Below, piece after piece: positions 8,936 to 18,059 of a DNA stretch of 23,899 nt. Within the stretch, counting starts at the first letter, position 1; each line of letters starts with the position of its first letter. The stretch covers positions 28,374 to 52,272 of the forward strand of contig NWUY0300027050.1 in the NCBI GenBank assembly GCA_004151065.3, given 5' to 3'. The DNA is from Larix sibirica. Taxonomy: Eukaryota; Streptophyta; Pinopsida; Pinales; Pinaceae. The translations under genes and the position numbers were made by a program. A model generated the notes under the pieces. That model worked only from the letters and a program-made list of their open reading frames with translations. It had not been told where the DNA came from and searched no databases.

Positions 8936-9420
8936 CAAGAAGGAGGATCCATCTTCGAATATCTATTGTATCTAAGAGATCTTTGTGATTAGTTGTCTAC
9001 GATCGAGAAGCCGGTGATGATGAAGAAATGGTTGCTTTGGTGATGCAGAGCTTGTCGCCATCCTTTGAGTCATTTGTTGAGTCCTTGCATTTGTTTAAGG
9101 AGAACTAATAACTTATGTTTGAGAAATTATCAACAATTCTTCTAGAAAAGGAAATGAGGCTATATTAGGAAAAGGTATCGATTTCATCTACTACAGAGAG
9201 TGTGTTTAGTGCATGGTTCAAAGGAAAAGACACGCAGAGCAATGGTGGGATGAGAGAGGCTAGTAGTGCATAAAGGAGGTCAAAATTCAAATGTTATTAC
9301 TATAATAAACCTCGACACTTCAAGAGAGATTGTCGAAAAAGACAAAATGACCTAGCAAGTGGTCAACCAAAATCAAGACATGACAATGTTGCTGAAAGAG
9401 GTGAAGAAGAAGTAATAGGT
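8936..9420 (+). pseudogene. Ty1/copia gag, 5'-truncated, with zinc knuckle
   Basis: The frame opens in mid-domain with EGGSIFEYLLYLRDLCD, a stop at a Gln position, then LSTIEKP. It goes on with DDEEMVALVMQSLSPSFESF and FEKLSTILLEKEMRL, all characteristic of the copia Gag capsid (UBN2/Retrotran_gag type). A basic linker leads to the knuckle KCYYYNKPRHFKRDC (9292-9333), where the second Cys is Tyr and the Gly is Arg. The first part of gag, the primer-binding site and the 5' LTR are missing: the copy starts exactly at the CACTA-like end at 8935. Stops are TAG or TAA at sites where Gln, Leu or Lys is expected. It is the first part of the copia polyprotein that continues to 13905. Confidence 0.75.
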
Positions 9421-9600
9421 GATTTTACATTTGTGGCATCACATAATCAATCAACCGAGATTTCGACTCGGGTGCATCTAACCACTACACGTGCCATAAA
9501 GGGGTGATAGATGGACTCGTTATGTTAGAGGGTGTGGGGAAGTTCCTGTCATATTGAACCATACTTCAAGTTACACTTTCAAGAATGTTCGATATGTTCC
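9421..9600 (+). pseudogene. Copia protease region with intact DSGA motif
   Basis: After FVASHNQST the frame shifts by one base and reads FDSGASNHYTCHKGVIDG. The catalytic DSGA of the copia aspartic protease is intact at 9465-9476, followed by the family's SNHxT signature. A further frame change near 9505 leads to VPVILNHTSSYTFKNVRYVP, the region between protease and integrase. In a live element this enzyme releases Gag, integrase and RT from the polyprotein. Here frameshifts on both sides of the motif break it. Confidence 0.7.
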
Positions 9601-10650
9601 TAACATGAACAAAAATTTGTTGTATATCAGTGAGATAACTAAGAATCCTAATCTTTGTGTAAATTTTCAGGGAAACAAGTGTATGGTTACTACTCTCCAT
9701 GATAACAAGGTGATTGTTGTTGGTATTGGTGACAAAGGGTTGTATAAACTTATTGATATAGAGAGAGTAAAGGCACATGCACTAGCTGCGGTAGAGAATA
9801 CCAGTATACTTTGGCATGAAAGATGTGGACACCTTAGTTATCAGTAGTTATTTGTGCTTAGCAAAACTAATATGGTGGATGGTCTCCCATCCATTCAAAA
9901 ATGTCAAAATCTATGTACAAGTTGTCATATGGGAAAACAACATCAACATTCATTTGATACTAATAAAGCATGGCGAACCAAAGGATTTTTGGACCTAGTA
10001 CATGCTGATCCACATGGTCCAATGAAGACACTTATAGTGCTTGGAGCTAAGCATTTCTTGCTACTAGTTGACGACTTTTCACTGAAAAAATGTGGGTTTG
10101 TTTTTTGAATAAAAAGTTAGATTACTTTTCAAAATTTGTAGCATGGAAATCCTTGGTAGAGAAACAAATAGGTAAACATTTCAAAGCTTTGAGATCTAAT
10201 AATGGAGGTGAGTTTGTTTCAACTTAGTTCAAAGAATTATGCACAAAGGAAGGTATACACAGGCAGTATACCACTCCATACACTCAACAAAAAATGGAGT
10301 CATGGAAAGGAGGAATAGGATAGCTATGGTAATGGCAAGGTGCATGGTACACAGTTGAAATGTACCATATCGATAACGGGAGGAAGCAATAAATACTACA
10401 GTCTACATTTAATAGAAGTCCTTGTAAAGCTTTGTAGGATATCACTCCCGAGGAATCATGATCAAGAAAAAAACCTTATGTAAGTGACTTTTGTACTTTC
10501 GATTGTAATGCTTTTGCACATATTTCTAAGGAAAATATAAGTAACTTAGATGCAAAAATCATAGTATATATGTGTGTTGGCTACAGTGAGCAGTGTAAAT
10601 CATACCGACGTCTAGATGTCTCTACAAACAAAGTTGTGATTAATAGAGAT
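9601..10650 (+). pseudogene. Copia GAG-pre-integrase and integrase, interrupted
   Basis: KNLLYISEIT and LWHERCGHLSYQ mark the GAG_pre-integrase domain. With CTSCHMGKQH they supply the HX4H...CX2C zinc site of the integrase N-terminus, all four ligands present. The catalytic core follows: LVHADPHGPMKT (first Asp), LLVDDFS (second Asp) and SNNGGEFVST (Glu), so the DDE residues are still visible. It continues to KVVINRD near 10645. Stops occur after LSYQ and FVST at expected Gln or Glu sites, and a frameshift lies in the QYTTPYTQQ region. Integrase would insert the element cDNA into the nuclear genome. The chain is cut at 10650 by the retroposed insertion and resumes at 12005. Confidence 0.75.
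10636..10650 (+). repeat. 15-bp target-site duplication, left copy
   Basis: GTGATTAATAGAGAT is present here and, identically, at 11990-12004. It encodes VINRD of the copia polyprotein in both places, and the copia frame continues directly after the right copy. It therefore marks the exact left border of an insertion. Confidence 0.85.
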
Positions 10651-11989
10651 GTTTTTTTAGTAAGAATAGAACCTTTCATTAACAAGAAATAAAATTGTAC
10701 ATAGTATACAAAAAAGTGTAAGTCTACTGAGTAAACCGATATTCACATTTTTCATTGTTTAACATCAACACCTGCTCCTATGCATGACCAACTATTACTT
10801 CCCAAAAATAGACAATTCAACCCCCAAACATAAATTATTTGTGTGAAGCCATTACAACCGGCAAAAATCCATAACCCATAACGCAGGCTCATAAGTCGTT
10901 ACAAAAAAAAACAACGGCCAAAACAGACAAGAAAAAAAACAGAACATCCTTATTACTCGTCGCCCATGCCTCCACATTCCCCTACATTGGGGATTTTCTC
11001 TTTGTTAGCCCGGGCCACGCGAATTTTCTCCTCCTCGTCCGCCAAAGAGTCCAGCATCCCTACTGCATCGTTCACTAAAGGAGGTGGTACTTCTATTGAG
11101 TTCTCTGAAGGTTTCTTTGGACGACTGAAGGGGGGCGTCGCTAGTTCCATGACGCTCTCCAAGTCCACCCAACTCTTTACCATGTATTCCTTCATATTCC
11201 CAATAACTTGTGTGACCAATTAGCCAAAAATTTCTCGTTCAAGTAGAGTCTTAGATAGGAGCTTGCGTAAGGCCCAGTAGGGGCTGAGGACCGCCCCCAT
11301 GCCCCATTCTTCCATCTGGTTTTCCATTTCTTCATCCCTCATTACTGAAATGAGGTCATCAATATGGGCCGACACCTCGTCCATCATCCCCTGCCCCATG
11401 TCTTCCTCAATGCAGCATGGCTCTCTACCACCACGGCCACCTTGCTTACTCCTCATTCTCTGCCTCAGGGCCATACTTTCCAACATCGTTCTCACCGTGT
11501 TCACCACTCTCACATCTCCTAGAGGTCTCCACTTCACAGGCATAGATCCCCTCAGCTTAAGGATCATATATACCACTCGTTGTGTGTTGCCACCTCTTTC
11601 TTCATAATCATCCTCCTTCAATGTGCCCCATGTTCGATAATTCGGGATTCAATTCCCTCACTGAACCGACGGATTTTGCAATTCATTCCCACATGTCTGG
11701 GAGCCCACGTTTCCATAAGGATGACGCATGTGTAATTCATTCCCTGTACTTTCTTCCCCATATTCTCCTATGCTTAATCGTCATCTCTGCAATCCATGTC
11801 AGGACAGCTTAAATGCTTCGTCCTTACCTCGACCTTAGCTTTCTCCCCTCGTGTTCCTTGTCTATCTCCTTTTAATGCCCCCTCCATCCCCCAACTGTCT
11901 TCCTTCCTCCTACACATTTCCACCTTCAACGTCCGCCACACTCCCCACGCCACGTGGCCTGTCTTCTGTATTCCCACCCACATCCGATA
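10651..11989 (-). mobile_element. Retroposed insertion (retrogene or non-autonomous retroposon) in copia
   Basis: A 1,339-bp insert splits the copia coding region and is bounded by identical 15-bp duplications. It lacks terminal inverted repeats and LTRs. In the minus orientation it ends ...CTAAAAAAAC immediately before the duplication, with AATGAA about 25 bases upstream of the A-run. This matches target-primed reverse transcription of a polyadenylated RNA by LINE machinery. The body is clearly richer in G+C and in CpG (for example CTCGTCGCCC, CACGCG, CTCGTCCGCC) than the decayed copia DNA around it, suggesting a younger arrival. Its 5' end reads TATCGGATGTGGGTGGGAAT. A single long reading frame lies in the middle. 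It could be a processed copy of a host transcript, a non-autonomous LINE-mobilised element or a 5'-truncated unknown LINE. I saw no RT or endonuclease motif. Confidence 0.75.
10953..11567 (-). pseudogene. Unrecognised ~205-codon frame of the retroposed insert, one internal stop
   Basis: From the first ATG (11565-11567, MILKLRGSMPVKWRPLGDVR) the minus-strand frame runs to a TAA at 11220-11222. It then continues open in the same frame to a stop at 10953, and the open frame also extends upstream of that ATG for about 26 codons to a TGA. Translation shows a basic N-terminal part (RQRMRSKQGGRGGRE), an acidic Met/Glu-rich middle (MRDEEMENQMEEWGMG) and an amphipathic stretch (SPYWALRKLLSKTLLEREIF). 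After the stop come MKEYMVKSWVDLESVMELAT, a Pro-rich segment and an acidic helix (LADEEEKIRVARANKEK). The TAA could derive from CAA by one transition. I do not recognise the family. No signal peptide or membrane segment is evident. About 300 nt of 3' untranslated sequence and a short A-run follow. Plus-strand frames here are likely shadows. Confidence 0.5.
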
Positions 11990-12004
11990 GTGATTAATAG
12001 AGAT
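11990..12004 (+). repeat. 15-bp target-site duplication, right copy
   Basis: GTGATTAATAGAGAT, identical to 10636-10650. Copia coding sequence (VVDEKISLFSD) continues immediately after it. Confidence 0.85.
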
Positions 12005-13095
12005 ATTGTTGTAGATGAGAAAATATCATTATTCTCTGATAATGGTATATCTATGGAGAGTAGTGTATGGGAAACTGTAGTTGATTCATAAACAAGTCCT
12101 AATGTTGAAATCAAATATATCTCAAAGCTAGAAACATAAGAGGAGTCCAATTTTAGGGATGAATCTAGTGAAGAAGAGAAGGATTCTTCATAGCTAGATC
12201 AGGAAGGCCAACATAAGAGACTGAAATGGTACTATAACAAGATATATGATGTTCAGGATGATGAATTGCCTAAGGAAATGGAAGGTCAGTCTACGCAATC
12301 AGGGTAACAAATTGTGCAAGGTGGTGAGCAAGTAAATTTGGATCTAACTTCTATTATTTCACAGGCATTCGAGACTAGCACATTTGGAGAAGGCAAAGGA
12401 AAATCTGAGTGGGAAGCTACCATGAAGGTGTAATATGATGCGTTGATGAAAAACAAGACGTCGGTGCTGTCAATGTTGCCTCCAGGGATGGAATCCATTG
12501 GTTGTGAAAGGCTTTATAAAGTCAAATATAAATCAAATGGTTCGTTGGAAAAATACAAAGCCCGTCTTGTCGCCAATGGATATGCACAAGAGGAAGGAAT
12601 AGACTATGAAGAAACTTTTTCTCCAATTTTAAAGATGGTAACTTTTTGGCTAGTTATCTCCATCGCTGCTCACTTTGGATGGAAGGTATACTAGATGGAC
12701 ATCAAAAGTGCCTTCTTGAATGGAGACTTGGATCAGGAAGTTTATATGGTGCAACCACTAGGGTTTCAAGTTCTTGAAAAAAACATCTAGTTCGTCAACT
12801 GGTAAAATCCTTGTATGGGCTTAAGCAAGCTCCTCGAGCTTGGTATTCTAAACTTGATCGGTATCTTAGATATTTCTTTTTCAAACAAAAAAAAAATTAT
12901 ATTGAGCTCACTCTCTATGTCAAAAACAATGGTTATGACATAGTGATACTATTTGTCTATGTTGATGACCTTGCCATCACTAGAAGCAATGTCAACATGA
13001 TTCAACAAGTGAAATATGGTATTTATTTAGTTTTTTAAATGATTGTTTTAGGCATGCTTCATTATTGTTTAGGTGTAGAATTTTGGTAATTTGAT
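12005..13095 (+). pseudogene. Ty1/copia reverse transcriptase, broken
   Basis: A Ser/Glu-rich connector (12005-12420) leads to the RVT_2 domain: ERLYKVKYKSNGSLEKYKAR, then LVANGYAQEEGIDYEETFSP and MDIKSAFLNGDLDQEVYM, where the first palm Asp lies. LYGLKQAPRAWYSKLDRYL and FVYVDDLAITRSN follow, and the YVDD catalytic box is at 12958-12969. All the blocks are in family order. In-frame stops precede MDIKSAF (TAG for an expected Gln) and follow at about 12788. A frame change occurs between QVLEKNI and LYGLKQ, another at the A-run near 12885, and a further one after GIYLVF. RT copies element RNA to cDNA in the virus-like particle. The catalytic residues are still legible, but the chain is not. Confidence 0.8.
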
Positions 13096-13905
13096 CACAT
13101 TATCTTTGCATCACAAGTCAATTATTCCAAAGCTCTCTTAGAAAATTCATAACGATTGAATGCAATCCTACATCTACACCTATGGAAGTTGGGATAAAAC
13201 TCTCGGCTTATACCGACTCATCACTGGTCAATGATTCTTTGTATCAACAATTGGTAGGAAGTTTGATTTATCTTACTACTAGTCGACCAAATCTATGTTT
13301 TGTAGTAAGTTGTCTTTCTCAATTCATGTCTAAACCTTAAGAGGTACATTGGCAAGTTGTGAAACGAGTCCTTCGATATGTCAAAGGGACCCTTGACTTT
13401 AGCATTCTATATTGGAGATCTAATGACTTCATGCTAGCAAGATATACTAATTTTGATTGGGCTAGATCAAGTTATACGAGGAAGTTAACAACAGGTTATG
13501 TGTTCACTTTTGGTTTAGGGGTAATTTCATGGTAGGGTAGGCTACAACCTACAATTGCCTTTTCCTCCACTGAAGCATAATACAAGGTATCCATCAGTAC
13601 AACTTGTGAGCCAATGTGGTTACAAAAGATATTACTTGATCTGCAACTTGACCAAACAACTCCAACCTCACTTTTCTGCGACAATCAAAGTGTTGTCGAG
13701 ATGGTGAAGAATCCAGTATATCATGCCTGAACTAAGCATATTGATGTTCATCACCATTACATCAGGCAATTGGTTGATAACGAAGACATTTGTCTTTATT
13801 ATCATCCCACGACAGAACAAGCTACTGACACAATGGCAAAACCACTTAGTAAATATAAATTTATCAAGTTTAGATATAAACTTGGAATTTCAACTAGTTT
13901 AGTCA
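13096..13905 (+). pseudogene. Copia RNase H and polyprotein C-terminus
   Basis: The frame shows SLIYLTTSRPNLCF-like residues near 13260, then KRVLRYVKGTLDFSILYWRS near 13355. It continues with TTGYVFTFGLGVISW, FSSTEA followed by a stop at the expected Glu-Tyr, and LFCDNQSVVEMVKNPVYHA, where a TGA replaces the expected Arg codon. TKHIDVHHHYIRQLV and ATDTMAKPLSKYKF complete the RNase H-like domain of copia elements. The DNQS box carries a catalytic Asp. RNase H degrades the RNA template during cDNA synthesis. Stops are of the CGA-to-TGA and CAG-to-TAG kinds. The frame ends about 25 bp before the polypurine tract. Confidence 0.8.
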
Positions 13906-13906
13906 T

Positions 13907-13916
13907 TAAGGGGGGG
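13907..13916 (+). promoter_or_regulatory. Polypurine tract of the copia element
   Basis: TAAGGGGGG directly precedes the TG of the 3' LTR. In LTR retrotransposons this RNase H-resistant purine run primes plus-strand DNA synthesis. It lies just downstream of the RNase H frame, as expected. Confidence 0.8.
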
Positions 13917-14398
13917 TGTTAGATTAGATCCTTATTTCTCTCAACAAACTTGCTGCTAAATAAATGAGTTTGTTGTATGTGTGTCAATTTATGATGAAGT
14001 TGTTTTTATTATTTATCAAGTAATTGTTATATTGTTATAGATTTTGAGTAGGATCCTTTGGCTATATAATAACGCTAGTTTGCAATGTATGATGGAGTTG
14101 GTGAATACAATGGATATCATGTTTAGTCTTCTATTTATAGTAGTAGAGGTTGACCTCACACACCATAGGCCCTTGTTGCAAATCCAGTCAAAATAGTTTA
14201 ACATTCCATAGGCTTTCCTAGGGTGACAGAATAGGATCCCCAACTTGATCAAACAAGGGTTCCCTCCCATGGCTCGAGGACGAGCGAGATGGCCTAAAGT
14301 GGCACATGAACGCTCTTCCCACACAACTCTCCCTAACATTGCATCCCCTCCTGTATAGTTCCTACATCTATTTTCATACGTGATACCCATCTACAACA
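13917..14398 (+). mobile_element. 3' LTR of the copia element
   Basis: Starts TGTTAGATTAG immediately after the polypurine tract and most likely ends ...CTACAACA at 14398, giving 482 bp with TGTT/AACA ends. A TATA-like box (TATATAAT, 14063-14070) lies within. The 5' LTR is absent from the window, so neither LTR identity nor target-site duplication can be used to date it or to confirm the right border. The right border is the uncertain end. Confidence 0.6.
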
Positions 14399-15700
14399 AA
14401 GAAGCATAAGAAAGGCCATGCTACACATAGGGTGGTGAGGGGAGACAACACCTTCTTTGTGGGAGGGTCCTTTGTTTCTTCTAGTAAACTCTCTTTGTTA
14501 TGGTAATAAATCAGCAATGATTCCCCTTATGTAATATCAATTTAGAGGGAAAAATGGGCAACATAAGGCCAAGGAAAGATAATATTTGTGAGTTGAAACT
14601 CAAGGATTCTTCACCCTTTGGTGAAATCTCAACATCATACTTTAGCACACAAAAACCTCTCTCAAATGCATGGAGAAGACCTATATTTATAGGTCATTAT
14701 TAAGCTTGAAATAAAACTAGTTATAGCGTGAATGTCGAGGCTTGTGGGTGCCCATGTCACTGATTAGACTATGTGGAGGGATAAGTACCATCTCATTGGT
14801 GAAGAAGGTACATTGGTGTGGTCCTTTGTTCACCAACCAATATCATGAGTCAACCATAGGCATTAATGGGCCACATAATTGCTCAAATCGCACTACAACA
14901 AGGATTGTGTGGGTGTTGAAATGCTTCCTGCATGATCACACCACTATCAAGGGTTAAGTTGTGGAACCCTTTTTATGGTCAACTTGAAGCTTTGCTAGGA
15001 TTTGTGACTTGTAGTTAGCTTTTAAATTGTGTATTTAGATGTTTTAGATGAGGTTCATGTTGGTTTGGGATGTTTTGGGATAAAAGCACTTAGATGTCAC
15101 AGGTGGATGGAATTGGTGTGATAACAATAATATTCAAAAGAGAAAATCTTATAGAGAAAATGCTATTAGAACCCTCATCAAACATTGTCATATCGAGATG
15201 ACATACATGATTGTGGGTTGATTCTCCCACCCCCTGAACTAGGAGGGAAGTTAAATCATTCAAGGCTCCCATTGAATGCATGAATACATTTTCCAAGGTT
15301 AGGGAGAGTGAGGTTGATGACCTATAATCTCCATATCCATTCCTTGCATGGAGTGTGACATGCGTGGGTGTTTCCCTTCCTTAGAAATCCTAAGGGTTTT
15401 TTTTGGTTCTTTGAAACCCTTGTTTCCTTGGTCATTTGCCAAAGAGTTCAACTTTCTTCAAATATGGTATATAAAGACCTCATTAAAGCCTTGTAGAAGT
15501 GAGAGAATATGTTTCTGACTCTACAAGGGGAATGGTTCTCTGTGGATGAGGGCCTGAATGATTATTGTTAAATCCCAAGGATGAAAAAATTGTCTAGCAT
15601 CTTTTACTTGAAGCGTGAGATCCCTTGGAATGTAATAAGAGCTTTTTCCTCATTGTTCATTGCATTGTCTAGATCTTGAGTGATAGCCAATTGTTGTTAT
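14399..15700. other. Unassigned stretch with LTR-like promoter elements
   Basis: No recognisable coding domain. A perfect 8-bp-armed palindrome, GACCTATA-TT-TATAGGTC, lies at 14678-14695 and doubles as a TATA-like box on either strand. TATATAAAG at 15468-15476 lies in sequence that resembles an LTR promoter region on the plus strand. Both suggest old LTR fragments. A CACTACAACAAGG word at 14891 resembles a CACTA end but has no partner. Short open frames here (14742-14957 plus, 15090-15296 minus) show no known motif. Confidence 0.4.
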
Positions 15701-16385
15701 ACTCTATAATCGAAGATGACCCCCCTACATCTGCGAACCCATAACTTTGTATCTGCCACACAATTAGAAAAATGAAAAAAAATGAAAACTTCAACTTTTT
15801 GATGTTTAAAATAGGTCTATATCGATTTCTTTTATTATTGTATATATTTCATATTATGCTAATTAATTATTGATTTTTCATATTTTCTTTTACCTTTTTA
15901 TATAACAAATAACAAATTTATTTATTGTTTTCTATACAAAAAAAAACAATTTTATTTATTAAATTTAAGATGATACACATTTCATTTTTATTTTAAATTT
16001 TTATATTGTAAATGTTATACAAGATTCAATACGTTTTATCTCATTTTTTCCTCGAAAAAAATATATTTGTATTTCCATAACCAAAATTAAATGCAACCCT
16101 CATGAGTTCTTTTAGAAGCAACATCTACATGGTAGCTGTAAACTCTTCAACAGAGCCTATATCTACACTGAAAACAAAAACTAGGATCCCAAAACTCCTA
16201 CATCGGAGCATAAATCATGTCACGTCATGAAAATATATCTATGATCTCTTCATAGAGCCAATGTCTCAAAAAAAAGTCAAAATATTTGAGACTTGAAACC
16301 TTTGTAATCAATATAGTAACAAAAAATAGAACAAGAAATTATAACTTGTATCAACAAATTATCTGACAGATCATTTGTCATCACA
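15701..16385. other. AT-rich region, probably including the LINE 3' untranslated tail
   Basis: Strongly AT-rich with no open frame. Sequence from about 16385 down to 16080 on the minus strand continues from the LINE RNase H stop codon and is likely its 3' untranslated region. No clear poly(A) tract (poly-T on the plus strand) marks the end, so the left border of the LINE is not fixed. Confidence 0.4.
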
Positions 16386-16389
16386 ATTT

Positions 16390-16862
16390 TTATGTATATA
16401 CCAGGCATGCCTGAGATGAGACCATTGTCCCATTCATGTGTTCATCCTCATGTAGTTGTAGAGGAGCCCTTACAAGGCTGTCTTTTGATAATTTACTAGG
16501 TTGAACATTAAACTGCCTGTAGACATGTGCAAATGTGATATGCCCGAAGAGAGAAACAACATTCTTTATGAGACATGCAAGGTACAGTAGACCAGGCTTG
16601 AGTATATGAATTTCACTCTTCATCCATCTAATAACAATCTTAGAGTTCCCATATACCTGCATATTTGAAATACATTTATGTTAAGCAGATTTCATCAAAA
16701 GAAGGATAACTTTAAATTCTCTGTAGTTATTTGTGCCTCAACCCAAGAACATGTTGCCTATAAAAAAGTGATCATCTGAGAGGAATAAAACATAGCGAGC
16801 ATCGCACAATGTGCCATCATGTTGATTGTCACCATCAAAATAGTCCCAATGGGATGATTTAT
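16390..16862 (-). pseudogene. LINE RNase H domain (RVT_3 type)
   Basis: The minus-strand frame begins around HWDYFDGDN (first acidic residue of the fold) and passes VLFLSDDHFF. After a stop at a Gln position comes GTNNYREFKVILLLMKSA, with the Glu of the family's AE motif in REF. A short frame change leads to MQVYGNSKIVIRWMKSE, in which the Asp of the usual GDSK box is Asn. It ends with FAHVYRQFNVQPSKLSKDSL, the last helix carrying the normal Asn-x-x-[AP]-[DS] signature. The enzyme would remove the RNA strand after reverse transcription. The D-to-N change at a metal-binding position, together with the stop, indicates a dead domain. Confidence 0.75.
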
Positions 16863-16866
16863 CAAT

Positions 16867-17371
16867 CTAAGGGGGGTTCTTAGGGATGGCCTTTGGGATC
16901 AGGGTTTTGGGCTTGAAATATGGCAATAATGAGAGTGATTGAACACAAACCCGAGAACTAGAGACATTTTTGTCCTCAAATATACCCTCATTCCTCGCAA
17001 TCCAGAGACTCCATAGAATTAGGAAAGAGACACTTTTGTACTGATACAACTCACCTCTATCAAACCAGGTTTTTAGATTTGTTATGAAGGCATCTCCTAT
17101 TCGTGTCCTATCCATAACCTTGGAATCCTCAATGAAGATTCAACCTACCTCCAGATCTATACATCGAAAGGACAGACACATAATATGTGTTGAATTGTTT
17201 CACAGTCATTCTTGTACAGGAAACACCATCCATGACCTTCCATCCTCTCTTTTTTTGTATTTTGTCCCAAGTTGGGACTCTATTTTTAAGAATGAGCCAA
17301 ATTAAAACACAACATTTTATAGTGGTAGGAATATCCCATAACTTCTTCATCCACGATTTTGGTGCCCCCAT
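16867..17371 (-). pseudogene. LINE zf-RVT zinc-binding region
   Basis: KSWMKKLWDIPTTIKCCVLI, then WLILKNRVPTWDKIQKKRGW, match the start of the zf-RVT domain found after LINE reverse transcriptases. One base later in frame the chain reads CFLYKNDCETIQHILCVCPF, giving the C...C...H...C pattern of this zinc-binding module. The next block, FLILWSLWIARNEGIFEDKN, is the conserved segment between zf-RVT and RNase H. The frameshift sits just before the cysteines. The module is thought to help the RT bind its RNA. Confidence 0.7.
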
Positions 17372-17410
17372 CCTTGGGGCCTAAAGAACCTCATAACTAA
17401 GATCCACTCA

Positions 17411-17883
17411 TTAATCCTTACCCTCCCCCTGCCAATACCAGGCTAGTTCATCAAGTTCCTCTGATAGCCTTATGTGAGCTCCTTTTAGGGCATCTATGAA
17501 GTTATTCCAAGCTTGAACATGTAAATCCTCAAGGCCTACCTCCATGACTAGTGAGTTCCTTTGACCGAGAAAGCATAAGATAGAGCCTTCCAATGATTTG
17601 AGCAATTTGGAGATGTCTTCCTTTTACTTCAAATCCAATCAATTAAACTGATAGGCGCCATATATTTTTTATGAATGTTTCATCCCCGTAGGCCGTCTTT
17701 GGTCATAACTTGCAACAAATATTTGGTAGCCAGGGATTTTCCAATCATGAACAAGAATTTGATTCCCCACCCACCAAAATTCTTGGGCATTGTTATTGAG
17801 TTCTGACTAGCTAAGTGAGCTCCTCTATACTCTGGGCTTCCTTTCCAAAGACAGTTTGCACAAATCCTCTTGATCTTTTCCAA
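17411..17883 (-). pseudogene. LINE region between RT and zf-RVT
   Basis: Minus-strand frames KIKRICANCLWKGSPEYRGA, then FGGWGIKFLFMIGKSLATKY and WNNFIDALKGAHIRLSEELD, correspond to the thumb and connector downstream of the RT palm. The same stretch is present, better preserved, in copy 2 (22726-23150), which extends further. Frameshifts separate the three blocks. Confidence 0.65.
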
Positions 17884-18059
17884 AATTCCTTTTGGGATTG
17901 AGGCAAGGGAAATCTAATACACAAGGATTTCTTCAATAACTGCTTTGATCAAGACCAACCTTCCTCCCCTTGAGATCCATATGTTGCACCACAAATGTAC
18001 CCTTCCCTCAATTCTTGAGATGAGCCAAGAACATCATATTTCCTATAGCAATTTGCCTT

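Noticed and set aside
11299-11607. Plus-strand open frame of about 100 codons in the retroposed insert
   Set aside because: It mirrors the minus-strand frame in GC-rich sequence. The A-run and untranslated tail support minus-strand sense, so the plus frame is probably a shadow.
10651-11989. DNA transposon or Helitron as the source of the insert
   Set aside because: The 15-bp target duplication and A-run do not fit. There are no terminal inverted repeats, and Helitrons make no target duplication.
14016-14390. Minus-strand 124-codon frame as a gene
   Set aside because: It lies inside the copia 3' LTR and shows no domain, so a chance open frame is more likely.
14891-14915. CACTACAACAAGG resembling a CACTA terminus
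   Set aside because: No inverted partner within the following 1.5 kb, no subterminal repeats and no interrupted feature at the site.
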